The notes under the pieces are model-generated. The model had not been told where the DNA came from. It worked only from the letters and a program-made list of their open reading frames with translations, and ran no database searches. A program made the position numbers and the translations under genes. Shown piece by piece: positions 44,879 through 53,994 of a stretch of DNA of 64,000 nucleotides (positions within the stretch are counted from its first letter, which is position 1; each line of letters opens with the position of its first letter). The DNA lies in contig JAJPKL010000038.1 in the NCBI GenBank assembly GCA_021323705.1, positions 29,102-93,101 on the forward strand, in the 5' to 3' direction. Source of the stretch: Nitrososphaerota archaeon. GTDB taxonomy: Archaea > Thermoproteota > Nitrososphaeria > Nitrososphaerales > Nitrosopumilaceae.

Positions 44879-45724
44879 ATGAGCTACTCACATCCTGAAG
44901 TTTTAACAGACACCGAAACAGTTGCAAAAAACATAAACAATAACGCAATCAAAATTGTTGAAGTTGACTATGATCCAGAAAATGCCTACAGGCAGGGCCA
45001 CATCCAGAACGCTAGTCTCATCTGGTGGAAGAGGGACATCAACGATCCAGTAACACGAGATATTGTTAATAAATCACAATTTGAAGAGCTAATGTCGCGA
45101 AATGGAATAACTCCTGACTCAGAAGTAATTCTTTACGGCGACTTTAACAACTGGTTTGCGGCATTTGTCTTCTGGATATTCAAGTATTATGGACATGAAA
45201 AAGTAAAGATCATGAACGGCGGAAGAAAAAAATGGGAAATTGAGAAAAAACCATATACAAAGGAAGAGCAGCAGGTTCAAAAAACAAAATATATTTCAAA
45301 ACCCCCCAACGAGGGAATTAGAGCTTATCTTTTTGATGTAAGAAGAGCACTTGACAAAAAAGACACAGTACTGGTTGATGTGCGCTCTCCAAAAGAATTT
45401 TCAGGTGAAATCACTGCTCCTCCAGAGTATCCAATGGAGCACGCCCAAAGAGGAGGACACATTCCAACAGCAAAAAACATACCGTGGGCTACTGCAGTAA
45501 ACGATACCGACGGGACCTTCAAAACTGTGGAGGAACTCAAGAAGAATTACGAAAGCAAAGAGATTACCCCTGATAAAGATGTCATATGCTATTGCAGAAT
45601 AGGGGAGAGATCATCTCACAGTTGGTTTGTCCTAAAATACTTACTGGGTTATCCTCAAGTTAGAAACTATGATGGCTCTTGGACTGAATGGGGTAATATG
45701 ATTGGAAACCCAATTGAAAAATAA
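44879..45724 (+). CDS. Thiosulfate sulfurtransferase (two-domain rhodanese)
   Basis: A 281-residue tandem rhodanese. The N-terminal domain lacks a catalytic Cys; the C-terminal domain has VLVDVRSPKEFSGE, then the active loop CRIGERS (Cys239). CRxGxRS/T loops suit thiosulfate:cyanide sulfurtransferases. Probably cytosolic. It overlaps the next small gene by 23 nt, so the two are coupled. Confidence 0.9.
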   Translation: MSYSHPEVLTDTETVAKNINNNAIKIVEVDYDPENAYRQGHIQNASLIWWKRDINDPVTRDIVNKSQFEELMSRNGITPDSEVILYGDFNNWFAAFVFWIFKYYGHEKVKIMNGGRKKWEIEKKPYTKEEQQVQKTKYISKPPNEGIRAYLFDVRRALDKKDTVLVDVRSPKEFSGEITAPPEYPMEHAQRGGHIPTAKNIPWATAVNDTDGTFKTVEELKKNYESKEITPDKDVICYCRIGERSSHSWFVLKYLLGYPQVRNYDGSWTEWGNMIGNPIEK

Positions 45725-46037
45725 TAGTGAGTCAGATCAGGAACTTCCTGTACTAAAAAAAGGCATATTCTATGCGATAAGAGACGGGCCCACCGATTTC
45801 ATCATGGAAGACAAGACAAAGCGCGGCCTCACTGTACAGGAGCGATCAATTGATGAAAAATATCAGGTAGACTCGGAAAAAGGTATGATATACGATATGG
45901 ACGGAATTGGACACAAGGTAGGAATCCGCTGGTTCTTTCCTAAAGACAAGTATTCATTTGAAAATGTATTGGAGCATGCCAAAGAGATGGAAGAAAGATA
46001 CAGAAAGATCCGTGAAGAAACCTGCCCTGATTACTAG
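45702..46037 (+). CDS. Hypothetical protein coupled to rhodanese
   Basis: A 111-residue soluble protein with TTG start at 45702 (TTG at 45714 also possible). It reads IFYAIRDGPTDFIMEDKTKRG, GMIYDMDGIGHKVGIRWFFP and a helical C terminus. No family recognised. Sits between rhodanese and the ferredoxin-fusion protein, so a sulfur or redox link is possible but unproven. Confidence 0.65.
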   Translation: METQLKNNSESDQELPVLKKGIFYAIRDGPTDFIMEDKTKRGLTVQERSIDEKYQVDSEKGMIYDMDGIGHKVGIRWFFPKDKYSFENVLEHAKEMEERYRKIREETCPDY

Positions 46038-46073
46038 GAAGGGTTTTTAAAGACTTTTTCTACTAATGATTAC

Positions 46074-47030
46074 ATGTCTCTTCTCCTAAAAGACAGAGTC
46101 TACACAGTTCAATCTGGAACTTCGAAAAGAGGCATATATCCACTGCACAGCTACAAACTCGGACTATATCGCTTACCAATAAAATTGGAAGACAAGTATG
46201 AGATCGATTCCATAGTTAGCGGTTTTAAGAAAGTCTTCGTGATGGATCAATTCGCCGACAGGATTTATGCAACATATAGGTGGAAAGAGGAAAGCACACC
46301 AGACCCAGATGACAGGGGCTACAAGCAGATTGATCTTGAGGTCCAAGTCGAGGTTGTAACAGGAGAGGTGGTTGACATGATTTATCAAATTTATCCGGTC
46401 GAAAAATATGGTGACGGATTATGGGTAAAAGATTACAGAAGAAAGGCAGATGCGAATGCAAAGATGATAATTGATACTATATTGCGTAACAGCGTGCTTG
46501 CTGACAAGATGGTAGAACATCTTGTGAAAACAAAGCAAGTAACGCCAGAATCTGCTCTCAAAGAGTTGGAAGAGATGACGCCACTTGCACAGATAGTTCC
46601 AAATGCAAAGCCAAAGCCAAAACCGGCTGCGCCTCCGCCTGGACAGGAAGCCCAACAGCCAGCAGAAATCGAGACTCCATCTGGTGCAAAAGCAGGCCCA
46701 ATAGATGTAGAATTCAAGAAGAAACTAAAGGTGACAGAAACATTCACTGCCCCCTCCAGCGGTGGTAAGATAAAGGTCTATGGCCCAAGAAAAGGAAACG
46801 AGGTACTGGGCATCTGGGGAGAGTTTGTCTCAGTTGACTTTGATATATGTGTAGGAGACGGTGCCTGCATAGATGCATGCCCAGTCAAAGTTTACGAGTG
46901 GGCAGAGTTTAAGGGAAACCCGTCATCTGAGAAAAAGCCACTTATGGCAAGAGAGGTTGACTGTATATTCTGCTTATCCTGTGAGAATGTTTGCCCTGTA
47001 CAAGCAATCAAGATCTCAAAAAGAGGCTAG
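46074..47030 (+). CDS. Ferredoxin-domain protein with unknown N-terminal domain
   Basis: A 318-residue protein. Residues 1-165 form an unrecognised alpha/beta domain; a Pro/Ala/Lys linker (about 182-215) follows; the C-terminal ~100 residues are a dicluster ferredoxin. Cluster motifs are CVGDGACIDACPVKVYEW and CIFCLSCENVCPVQAI, resembling the zinc-containing ferredoxins of aerobic archaea. The first motif has CxxxxxCxxxCP spacing. An electron carrier fused to a sensor or docking domain is my inference. Preceded by the rhodanese pair. Confidence 0.8.
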   Translation: MSLLLKDRVYTVQSGTSKRGIYPLHSYKLGLYRLPIKLEDKYEIDSIVSGFKKVFVMDQFADRIYATYRWKEESTPDPDDRGYKQIDLEVQVEVVTGEVVDMIYQIYPVEKYGDGLWVKDYRRKADANAKMIIDTILRNSVLADKMVEHLVKTKQVTPESALKELEEMTPLAQIVPNAKPKPKPAAPPPGQEAQQPAEIETPSGAKAGPIDVEFKKKLKVTETFTAPSSGGKIKVYGPRKGNEVLGIWGEFVSVDFDICVGDGACIDACPVKVYEWAEFKGNPSSEKKPLMAREVDCIFCLSCENVCPVQAIKISKRG

Positions 47031-47080
47031 CAAGAAGAATAACGGTAGGGCTATAAGGAATTGTGAGTTGAAAGACTCCG

Positions 47081-49105
47081 ATGCTAATACACACAGTACC
47101 TACGCCTTTAACCCAGTTTCTGTGGAACCTCTTCGTTGGGATTGCCCTTGTAATCACACTTTATACCTGTAATTTCTATTACCTTGTCTTTTTGGCTCGA
47201 CAAAAAAAGAAGACAAAATCTGTCGAGCTAAAAGAAACCCCAACTGTTACAATCCAACTTCCAATTTATAATGAAAAATATGTGGCAGCCAGACTTGTTA
47301 ATGCTGTCTGCGCGCAAGACTATCCAAAAGAAAAACTGTGCATCCAAGTGCTCGATGATTCTGACGATGACACGTTTAACATACTTGAAGACTTGGTAGA
47401 CGATTACAAAAAGAAGGGGTTTGACATAATGCATGTGAGGCGAGGAAACAGAAAAGGGTACAAGGCAGGTGCACTAAAACATGCGATGAATTTTGCAAAA
47501 GGTGACTTTGTTGCAATATTTGACGCAGACTTTATTCCGCCCTCATGGTTTCTCAAAAAAGCACTCTCGTACTTTTGCAAACCTGAGATAGGTCTGGTAC
47601 AGTGTAGATGGGGACATGTCAACGAAAAATATTCTGCCTTGACAATGGCCCAAGCACTAAGCTTAGACTTTCATTTTCTGATAGAACAAAAGGCAAAAAG
47701 CAATTCACACCTCTTCATGAACTTTAATGGAACTGCCGGCGTGTGGAGGAGAGAATGCATCGAAGACTCTGGAGGGTGGCACACTGCAACATTGGTAGAA
47801 GATCTAGATCTTAGCTACCGGGCACAGATGAAGGGATGGAAATGTGTCTTCATACCAGATATAGTAGTTGATGCGGAACTTCCTGTGCAGATGAACGCTG
47901 CAAAGAGGCAGCAGTTCAGGTGGGCAAAGGGGTCCATCCAATGCGCCATAAAATTACTGGGAGATGTTGTAGTAAAGAGAATACCTTTTGACACAAAAAT
48001 TCAGGCCTTTGTTCAGCTTACAAGGCATATCGCATTTCCACTGATGTTGGCACAATTCTTGATCTTACCAATATTGCTTGCTTCAAAAATCAATCTCTAT
48101 ATCATAAGTGGCCTTCCGGCTCTTACCATAATCGCATATCTTGCGATGGGGCCGGTAGTGTATATCATGATAATTCGAGACCTGTATCATGCAAGCTGGA
48201 AGTCCAAGGCGCTGTCATACTTTTACATGGTGTTTTATTCCGCAGGCATGGCGGTAAACAATACTGTTGCAGTATTTGACGCACTGTTTGGAAAGAAGAA
48301 CGAGTTTCTACGCACTCCAAAGTTTGGGATAGTAAAAAAGAGCGACGACTGGAGAGACAAGGCATATGCCCTGCCTTTTACAAAAACTACGCTACTTGAG
48401 ATATTCTTTGGCGTATATGGAATTGTGGGCATATTCACCGCAATCTTCTCGGAAAACCCCATCTTTGCTCCAATAATTGGAATCCAGACAGTAGGGTTCT
48501 TTTACATTGCATATCTTAGCATATCTCATTCAACGTTTAAGAAAGGCAAATCAAGAAATATGCCTGTTATGTCAGGTAGTCAGAGAATGGCAAACACATA
48601 CTACAAGTTTGCAATGGGCGGAATAATGGGGCTAATTGTATTGGGAGTGGTTATGGCCTTTGAAGAATACGGCACCACGATATATCCTATTGATCAAGCA
48701 AGAGGACTCTTGCTGCGAATCCAAGCTACATCAGATCCACAATCTATTCACAATGACTTGACTGCAGTAAAGGCACTGCTTCCACCAAGTGGAAACCCAG
48801 TCTGGATATTTCCAACTGACGATACTGATTTTGGACTAATGCAAAAGGATCTTACTGCCATGCTTGCAATTACTGACAAGATTGCAAACACGTCTCCTGA
48901 CAGCGCAGCATTCCACACTGGAATGTTAAACGTTCACTACCAGGCAAGCACCATAGTGTTCAACCTACTTGATGCCACGCCATACATGTATGTGAGCATA
49001 TCAAACATTTTGTTTGGCTGCATATGGGTAGCGGTAATAATTGGAATATTTGCAGTGCTCAAGAGAAAAAGAGAACGCCTGCGAGCTTACGATGTAGAAG
49101 AATAA
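47081..49105 (+). CDS. Membrane-embedded family 2 glycosyltransferase (cellulose-synthase-like)
   Basis: A 674-residue GT2 enzyme: N-terminal TM helix, cytosolic GT-A domain with PTVTIQLPIYNE, DDSDDDT, FDADF (DxD), ED in TLVEDLDLSYR, and QQFRWAKG (QxxRW), followed by four or more TM helices. QxxRW marks processive or lipid-glycan synthases. A non-membrane loop of ~130 residues precedes the last TM helix near the C terminus, an unusual appendage. The stop codon directly touches the convergent stop of the coiled-coil gene. Confidence 0.88.
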   Translation: MLIHTVPTPLTQFLWNLFVGIALVITLYTCNFYYLVFLARQKKKTKSVELKETPTVTIQLPIYNEKYVAARLVNAVCAQDYPKEKLCIQVLDDSDDDTFNILEDLVDDYKKKGFDIMHVRRGNRKGYKAGALKHAMNFAKGDFVAIFDADFIPPSWFLKKALSYFCKPEIGLVQCRWGHVNEKYSALTMAQALSLDFHFLIEQKAKSNSHLFMNFNGTAGVWRRECIEDSGGWHTATLVEDLDLSYRAQMKGWKCVFIPDIVVDAELPVQMNAAKRQQFRWAKGSIQCAIKLLGDVVVKRIPFDTKIQAFVQLTRHIAFPLMLAQFLILPILLASKINLYIISGLPALTIIAYLAMGPVVYIMIIRDLYHASWKSKALSYFYMVFYSAGMAVNNTVAVFDALFGKKNEFLRTPKFGIVKKSDDWRDKAYALPFTKTTLLEIFFGVYGIVGIFTAIFSENPIFAPIIGIQTVGFFYIAYLSISHSTFKKGKSRNMPVMSGSQRMANTYYKFAMGGIMGLIVLGVVMAFEEYGTTIYPIDQARGLLLRIQATSDPQSIHNDLTAVKALLPPSGNPVWIFPTDDTDFGLMQKDLTAMLAITDKIANTSPDSAAFHTGMLNVHYQASTIVFNLLDATPYMYVSISNILFGCIWVAVIIGIFAVLKRKRERLRAYDVEE

Positions 49106-50434
49106 CTAGGAAATATTCAGCTCGTGCCTGACTTCGTCTACAGCTCTGATTCCAAATAGGTCCCGAACTTGTTCCATTCTAAGCGATTCCTTGACTAAAT
49201 CTGCACCAAGCTCACTTATCAACATCCTAAATATGTCCGTGAACCTAATCTCCCACCTGTCTGCACAGTCCAGAATCTTTGATACACTCCACTGTTTTAC
49301 TTCTGCAGGAAGAGGCATCTTTGTTTCAGCTTCAATAGAGAGCCTGTCAAATAGATTTACCATGTCAACCGTTTGTGAAACCATCTTCTGTATGTCTTCT
49401 AGTGTACCATACTTTGACTCTGATCTCATGCGTATATTTGACTGAAATTCTGAGAGTCGAAGTAGTCCCATAACCTCGCGTGATGTACTCTGTGAAGTCT
49501 TGTGAGTTATGCTTCTAATTTCATTTAACTGCTGGGAAATTTCATAGGTGGTTTTGTTAAACTCTGATATTGAAGCAGAGTTTCTGTTGAGAAGCTCGGC
49601 AAAATCCGACATCTTTTCTTCTAGTTCCAGCGTCTTGCCTAGAACACTGTCTTTGAAGTTGTTAAACTCGGAATTTACGTTTCTGATATCATTGCCTAAT
49701 GTGCCAAGCGAGTCTGTCTTCTTAATTAAAGAATCAATCTCATTTCCTACATTTCTTATTTGGGAATCAAGGCCGACTAGGGGTTCTGTCTTTGCAACGA
49801 CTTTGCCAATCTCAGTTTTGAGATTTGATATGTTTTCTTCAAGATGTGACATCTTTTCTGCTTTTTCAGCAATATCTTTTGTGCTCTTCTTTACCTCTTC
49901 GATCTCAGGACCAATACTTGATAATAATTCGGCCTTGTTTGCCGCAGTTTTTAGTTCTTCACGCATCTTTTCTGTTTTTTCTGACAGGTGCATTATCATC
50001 TTGGTATTGTTTCTAATTGAATCCAGATTGTCCGCTACACTTTGCATTAGTTTGCTAGCATCAGGAATCTCTTCCTGCTTTTCATGGATCTTGCTGACCT
50101 GATCCTGTAGGCGATTTATCTGGTCGTTGATCTTTTCTATTATATTGGAATGGGCCTTTACTTGGTTCATTCCGTGGAAAAGTCTCTGCGTATCCTCTTC
50201 TAGAATGCTCATTTGTTTTGAGCTTTTTTGTATCTGGTCAAGCGAAGAGTTTACTCCGTCTATCATACTTTTTAACGAGATCAGTATCTTCTGATTTTCA
50301 GTGAAAATCTTTGACATTGTCTTTACCTCAGAGGCCAAGACCTTGGTTGCCTCAGAGATCGAGTTCATTTTCTTGAGCGCATCTGAAATTGGATCTTTAG
50401 GTGTTCTTTTGCTCTCTCGTTTTGCCTGCTTCAC
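49106..50434 (-). CDS. Long coiled-coil protein, unknown function
   Basis: A 442-residue protein; residues ~20-330 are almost continuous coiled coil with repeating hydrophobic heptads and recurring short motifs of the type SKQMSILEEDTQRL, KTEKMREELK, KAEKMSHLEENI. A globular helical C-terminal part (about 335-442: QWSVSKILDCADRWEIRFTDIF, ADLVKESLRMEQVRDLFGIRAVDE) follows. The architecture recalls filament, chromosome-organising or methyl-accepting scaffolds, but no signature is found. No TM helix. Confidence 0.7.
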   Translation of the reverse strand: MKQAKRESKRTPKDPISDALKKMNSISEATKVLASEVKTMSKIFTENQKILISLKSMIDGVNSSLDQIQKSSKQMSILEEDTQRLFHGMNQVKAHSNIIEKINDQINRLQDQVSKIHEKQEEIPDASKLMQSVADNLDSIRNNTKMIMHLSEKTEKMREELKTAANKAELLSSIGPEIEEVKKSTKDIAEKAEKMSHLEENISNLKTEIGKVVAKTEPLVGLDSQIRNVGNEIDSLIKKTDSLGTLGNDIRNVNSEFNNFKDSVLGKTLELEEKMSDFAELLNRNSASISEFNKTTYEISQQLNEIRSITHKTSQSTSREVMGLLRLSEFQSNIRMRSESKYGTLEDIQKMVSQTVDMVNLFDRLSIEAETKMPLPAEVKQWSVSKILDCADRWEIRFTDIFRMLISELGADLVKESLRMEQVRDLFGIRAVDEVRHELNIS

Positions 50435-50500
50435 TTTAAATTACAACCCATATAGCCGATAAAAAAGTTCGGTTTTATTTTTTTCAAAAAATAGTCAGGA

Positions 50501-50608
50501 TTAGTTGTTGACTAGTTCTGGGTCGTGCAATACCTCATGAAATGTCTTTTCAACTAGCCCGTTTGCAGTCTCAAAGAACTGTTTTGGACAGAATTCACAG
50601 TTTAACAT
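50501..50608 (-). CDS. 35-residue C2H2-type zinc microprotein
   Basis: MLNCEFCPKQFFETANGLVE then KTFHEVLHDPELVNN: CxxC, 16 residues, HxxxH, the ligand set of a classical C2H2 finger with a slightly longer loop. The start lies 5 nt from the inverted repeat at 50613, which would overlap its transcription start. No other domain. Likely DNA- or protein-binding; inferred. Confidence 0.6.
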   Translation of the reverse strand: MLNCEFCPKQFFETANGLVEKTFHEVLHDPELVNN

Positions 50609-50612
50609 ATCT

Positions 50613-50629
50613 TACCGTACCATACGGTA
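50613..50629. promoter_or_regulatory. Inverted-repeat operator before the C2H2 microprotein gene
   Basis: TACCGTA-CCA-TACGGTA is a perfect 7-bp inverted repeat with 3-nt spacer, placed between an AT-rich TATA-like tract (50630-50640, minus-strand reading) and the start codon at 50608. A protein bound here would block transcription initiation. The C2H2 product itself is a candidate for autoregulation. Confidence 0.55.
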
Positions 50630-50672
50630 CTATTAATATTGAGGTAACAATGGTATTACCAAGCAAAAATCC

Positions 50673-51047
50673 CTACTTTTTCTGCAGCCTGAGGGATGCT
50701 GAATTTATACAATATCGCAGTCCTGTAGGGGCAGGTCCGTCATCAAAAACATGTCCAAGGTGAGAACCGCATTTTTTGCACATGACCTCAGTTCTTATCA
50801 TGCCGTAACTAGTGTCTGTCTCACCCTGTATGTTATCTGAAACTGGCTTCCAAAAACTAGGCCATCCAGTACCAGAATCAAACTTTGTCTCAGAACTGAA
50901 AAGGTCTGCGCCACAGCAAACACACTTGTAAATCCCATCCTCTTTGCAGTTATGGTACAAGCCAGTAAAAGGAGGCTCTGTTCCTTTCATTCTACATATG
51001 GCATATTGTTCCGGTGTGAGCTTTTTCTTCCATTCGTCATCTGCCAT
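50673..51047 (-). CDS. msrB: Peptide-methionine (R)-S-oxide reductase MsrB
   Basis: A 124-residue MsrB, reducing methionine-R-sulfoxide in oxidised proteins. Zinc knuckles CVCC and [23 protein letters not shown], and the catalytic Cys in [11 protein letters not shown] are all present. It lies upstream of the C2H2 microprotein on the same strand, 64 nt apart, with the operator in between. Confidence 0.95.
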   Translation of the reverse strand: MADDEWKKKLTPEQYAICRMKGTEPPFTGLYHNCKEDGIYKCVCCGADLFSSETKFDSGTGWPSFWKPVSDNIQGETDTSYGMIRTEVMCKKCGSHLGHVFDDGPAPTGLRYCINSASLRLQKK

Positions 51048-51098
51048 TTCTGATAAATCTACTCTTTGAGATATTAACTTTTAAAGCGAAATTGCAAA

Positions 51099-51269
51099 AT
51101 GAAGAACAATCCTTCAAAAATTTTGTACGACTTCAAAAAGCAGTCAGATACCCCAGGTATAATTCATCATAATCAGCAAACCCGATCATCATTCTGCATG
51201 CAATCTTATCTAAACGCGCTTTATAACATGACCGGTCTTGACGGTATGATTAGCCGCGGCGACGTATAA
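51099..51269 (+). CDS. 56-residue protein of unknown function
   Basis: ATG at 51099 opens MKNNPSKILYDFKKQSDTPG followed by IIHHNQQTRSSFCMQSYLNA and LYNMTGLDGMISRGDV. A TATA-like AACTTTTAAAG lies about 17-27 nt upstream, consistent with a leaderless gene. No domain; basic N terminus. It precedes the winged-helix/ATPase operon by 70 nt on the same strand. Confidence 0.5.
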   Translation: MKNNPSKILYDFKKQSDTPGIIHHNQQTRSSFCMQSYLNALYNMTGLDGMISRGDV

Positions 51270-51339
51270 CAAGATAAGAATTTTTCACCAAATTGTCGGT
51301 CTAGATTAGGCTTGGTATTAAATAAAATTTCTAAGACTC

Positions 51340-51918
51340 ATGCCCATGATAGAGGAGATTCTTCATAGGGCAGAGTCTACAGGAATAACGGGTATAAAAA
51401 AGGCAGATCTAAAAAAGGAATTTGGCAAGGAATGTGATGATATACTTGAGAATCTCAAAAAAGAAGAGAAGATTTTCATTGAGAAAAAAGGGGTAGCTTA
51501 CTTTGTTTGGACTAGGGAAAACTACATTTTACATCTCACAGAAAACGATCCAAAATTCAAACTCATGCTTAACATGCTAGTTGGCGTCAGCCACTCTGTT
51601 GCTAGGCTAAAAGACCACACTCAGAACCTACGGGAAGAGATGGAGAGAATCTCTCTGCAAGAAAGCGCTGCTCCGTATACTGACTTTGAAAATGTATTTG
51701 ACAAGTGCCTACGGGAAGCAGGTACCTCAATAGGATGGACCCCGTTCTCAAAGGTGCGAGAAAAGATATGCCTGACACAAGATCTCTCCAAAGAAAAGTT
51801 CTACTCACTTGCAAGCGACCTGGTAGAAAAACACCATGACAAATACGAGCTCTCAACTGGGGGACAGGAAGGCATCATTGTTCGCGGTATGATGCACGGT
51901 TTTGTGAGGTGCGTCTAG
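51340..51918 (+). CDS. Winged-helix protein, first gene of ATPase operon
   Basis: A 192-residue protein. The N-terminal ~65 residues form a winged helix (EILHRAESTGITGIKKADLK, then EKIFIEKKGVAYFVW). A middle helical region (LNMLVGVSHSVARLKDHTQNL) may form a short coiled coil, and the C-terminal half contains a second winged-helix-like unit (TPFSKVREKICLTQDLSKEKFYSLASDLVEK). It overlaps the ATPase gene by 10 nt, so the pair is co-translated. DNA binding is inferred. Confidence 0.68.
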   Translation: MPMIEEILHRAESTGITGIKKADLKKEFGKECDDILENLKKEEKIFIEKKGVAYFVWTRENYILHLTENDPKFKLMLNMLVGVSHSVARLKDHTQNLREEMERISLQESAAPYTDFENVFDKCLREAGTSIGWTPFSKVREKICLTQDLSKEKFYSLASDLVEKHHDKYELSTGGQEGIIVRGMMHGFVRCV

Positions 51919-53522
51919 TGTACGCATATGGATTAGAAAGCAATCCGTACCCGAGCAGCCCAACACCCACTGAAAAGGATGCAAAGATACTTGGGGGCAG
52001 AAGGCACAAGGAGGCCAAGGGTGCCATAGTGGAATGTATGAAGGAACTAAACGGCAAGGTGGAGGGACGAGACTCTGCAGACAATGATTTTAGAGTAATC
52101 ACAGTAATCCAAGATGTAGGCTCGGGAAAGACGCACTTGGCGTTGCACGTAAAAAACTTGAAAGGGCGCTACAACTCTGAGTGCTCCTTTGTTGACCTAT
52201 CAACCATATCTCCAAAAACCATGCCAAGTATATACAACGCAATGATCAAGGGATTTGACAACGATTTTTTTGTGCAGCTGCGCACAAAATTTCTTACCTA
52301 TATCAAAGAGAGGGCAGAACAGGGAGACAATTCAGCAAAAAAAGCCATCAATTATACCATGATGAACAGGCTGACTGGACTTACAATCAAGGAAAAGGTA
52401 GACGATATCATATCTGGAAAAGAATCTGTTTCTGCAGAGAATTTGAAACAATTTCTTGTTCAGAGGTTCAACTACTGCGAGTCTACGCTGATTCGAAATG
52501 TAATAACAAACTCCTTTGATACCATACAAAACTTGGAAGAGTTGATTGGGATGATCTCAGCCATATCAAGGCTAACTCATAGATTCTTGGGAAAAATTAC
52601 ACTTTTGGAAGTAGATGAATTTGACGGAAACAAGGACTCTATCGAGTTTGTAAAGGGAATAATAAACTCTCATCTTCCCGCATGTATACTTCTTCTCATA
52701 TCCACTCCGTCGGGATATGCCGAAGTGCAGAGCGTCAACTCGTCTGTCTTTGATAGGCTTGAGAAGGCAAACTACAAGATTGACTTGGCTGGCTCAAACT
52801 CCAAAGACGAACTTGCAGAGATTGCAGTAGAATACATAAAACACAACGACAAACACAACAAGTTCAGCTCAAAACTAGAAGGAGAGTTGACTGACAAGAT
52901 TCAGGTGCTGTATGAAGAATTTCCGGAATTTAGAAGTGTCAGGTCGGTGATAAACATCTTGTACCACGCGATGGAAAAGTCAGATCAGATGGGCCTTGAC
53001 AAAATTGATGAAAGCGTGATTGATGATGCAATAAAGCAAACATACCCGGGGCTCAAGGTGAGGGGAAGCATAATGGAGGTGCCTATATCAGATTTCATTG
53101 CAATAAGGAAGAACTGCAGCGAGCCGTCTTCTGAAAAAGACCTCAGGGAGGCAGTACGCAACCTGACAAATCTTGCACACGAGATGGGCAGCATCTGCAA
53201 GCTGGAGAAACAAAACCTGCCGCTTGATGTCATATATCAAGACCCATTTGGAGCCAAGGTGGGTGTGGCCATAATCACAAACTGTAACAGTACTGAAAAC
53301 CTAGATAGCCTCTCCAACATCTCAAAAGCAGCAGTTGTTGACAAGCTGGTAATTCTGACCAATAGAAAGATTCCAAATCCTTACAATGCCACAGTGGTAA
53401 ATGTTGACAGAACAAAACTAGTTGACCTGCTATATTTTAACAGCAAGTACAACGGCAAGAAGATTGCTGATTCAGACAATGAGCGGGCAGAGATGCTTGC
53501 AAAGACTCTGTGCATCATCTAA
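51909..53522 (+). CDS. AAA/STAND-like P-loop ATPase, unknown function
   Basis: A 537-residue ATPase. Walker A is QDVGSGKTHLA (about residue 75), Walker B LLEVDEFDG (about 235), followed by a sensor-like LLISTPSGY; the layout resembles Orc1/Cdc6-like and BrxC/TniB-like ATPases. After a helical lid (about 300-395) the C-terminal ~130 residues (PLDVIYQDPFGAKVGVAIITNC..., DKLVILTNRKIPNPYNATVVNV) look like an alpha/beta module of possible restriction-endonuclease-like type, without a clear active site. GTG at 51909 or GTG at 51918 may be the start. Confidence 0.72.
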   Translation: MRLVYAYGLESNPYPSSPTPTEKDAKILGGRRHKEAKGAIVECMKELNGKVEGRDSADNDFRVITVIQDVGSGKTHLALHVKNLKGRYNSECSFVDLSTISPKTMPSIYNAMIKGFDNDFFVQLRTKFLTYIKERAEQGDNSAKKAINYTMMNRLTGLTIKEKVDDIISGKESVSAENLKQFLVQRFNYCESTLIRNVITNSFDTIQNLEELIGMISAISRLTHRFLGKITLLEVDEFDGNKDSIEFVKGIINSHLPACILLLISTPSGYAEVQSVNSSVFDRLEKANYKIDLAGSNSKDELAEIAVEYIKHNDKHNKFSSKLEGELTDKIQVLYEEFPEFRSVRSVINILYHAMEKSDQMGLDKIDESVIDDAIKQTYPGLKVRGSIMEVPISDFIAIRKNCSEPSSEKDLREAVRNLTNLAHEMGSICKLEKQNLPLDVIYQDPFGAKVGVAIITNCNSTENLDSLSNISKAAVVDKLVILTNRKIPNPYNATVVNVDRTKLVDLLYFNSKYNGKKIADSDNERAEMLAKTLCII

Positions 53523-53560
53523 ACTCGTATATTTTTAAAAAAGTTGTTTTATTCTAAAAT

Positions 53561-53983
53561 ATGGCAGAAAGCGAACTTGACAAGCTTCTAGCCCAAAGAC
53601 ACAAAGACGTTACACTCTTTGACTTTGAGGGAAAGAAAGTACCATGTATCATAATGGAAGAAAAAAGGTTTGACGAGATAATGAAAGCCATAGCAGGAAA
53701 ACCTGTATCTGTTGAGACCAATCTTAACATACTACAAGATGGTCTGGGTCACGTCTTTGTAAAAATAACACTTCAATTTTCCCAAGGACAAATTGAAGAA
53801 AAAGTGTTACTGTATGCAAACGAGTCCTTTGAGTTCTTCGAGGCCCTAAAGGAGACCTCTTTGTTGGCTCTGTCTTCTCCACATTCTGAATATGGAAGCT
53901 CCAATGTCTTTATGATCCAGCTTCCAAAACCTGAAAGAACTGAAAATGCCTTGGAAATAATCAAAAAAGGTCTAAAAATGTAA
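53561..53983 (+). CDS. Small protein after the ATPase, unknown function
   Basis: A 140-residue soluble alpha/beta protein (ESELDKLLAQRHKDVTLFDF, KITLQFSQGQIEEKVLLYAN, FEFFEALKETSLLALSS). TTTAAAAAAG at 53535 may be its own TATA box. It lies 38 nt after the ATPase and is probably part of the same module. No family recognised. Confidence 0.6.
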   Translation: MAESELDKLLAQRHKDVTLFDFEGKKVPCIIMEEKRFDEIMKAIAGKPVSVETNLNILQDGLGHVFVKITLQFSQGQIEEKVLLYANESFEFFEALKETSLLALSSPHSEYGSSNVFMIQLPKPERTENALEIIKKGLKM

Positions 53984-53994
53984 CTGTCTTGTCT

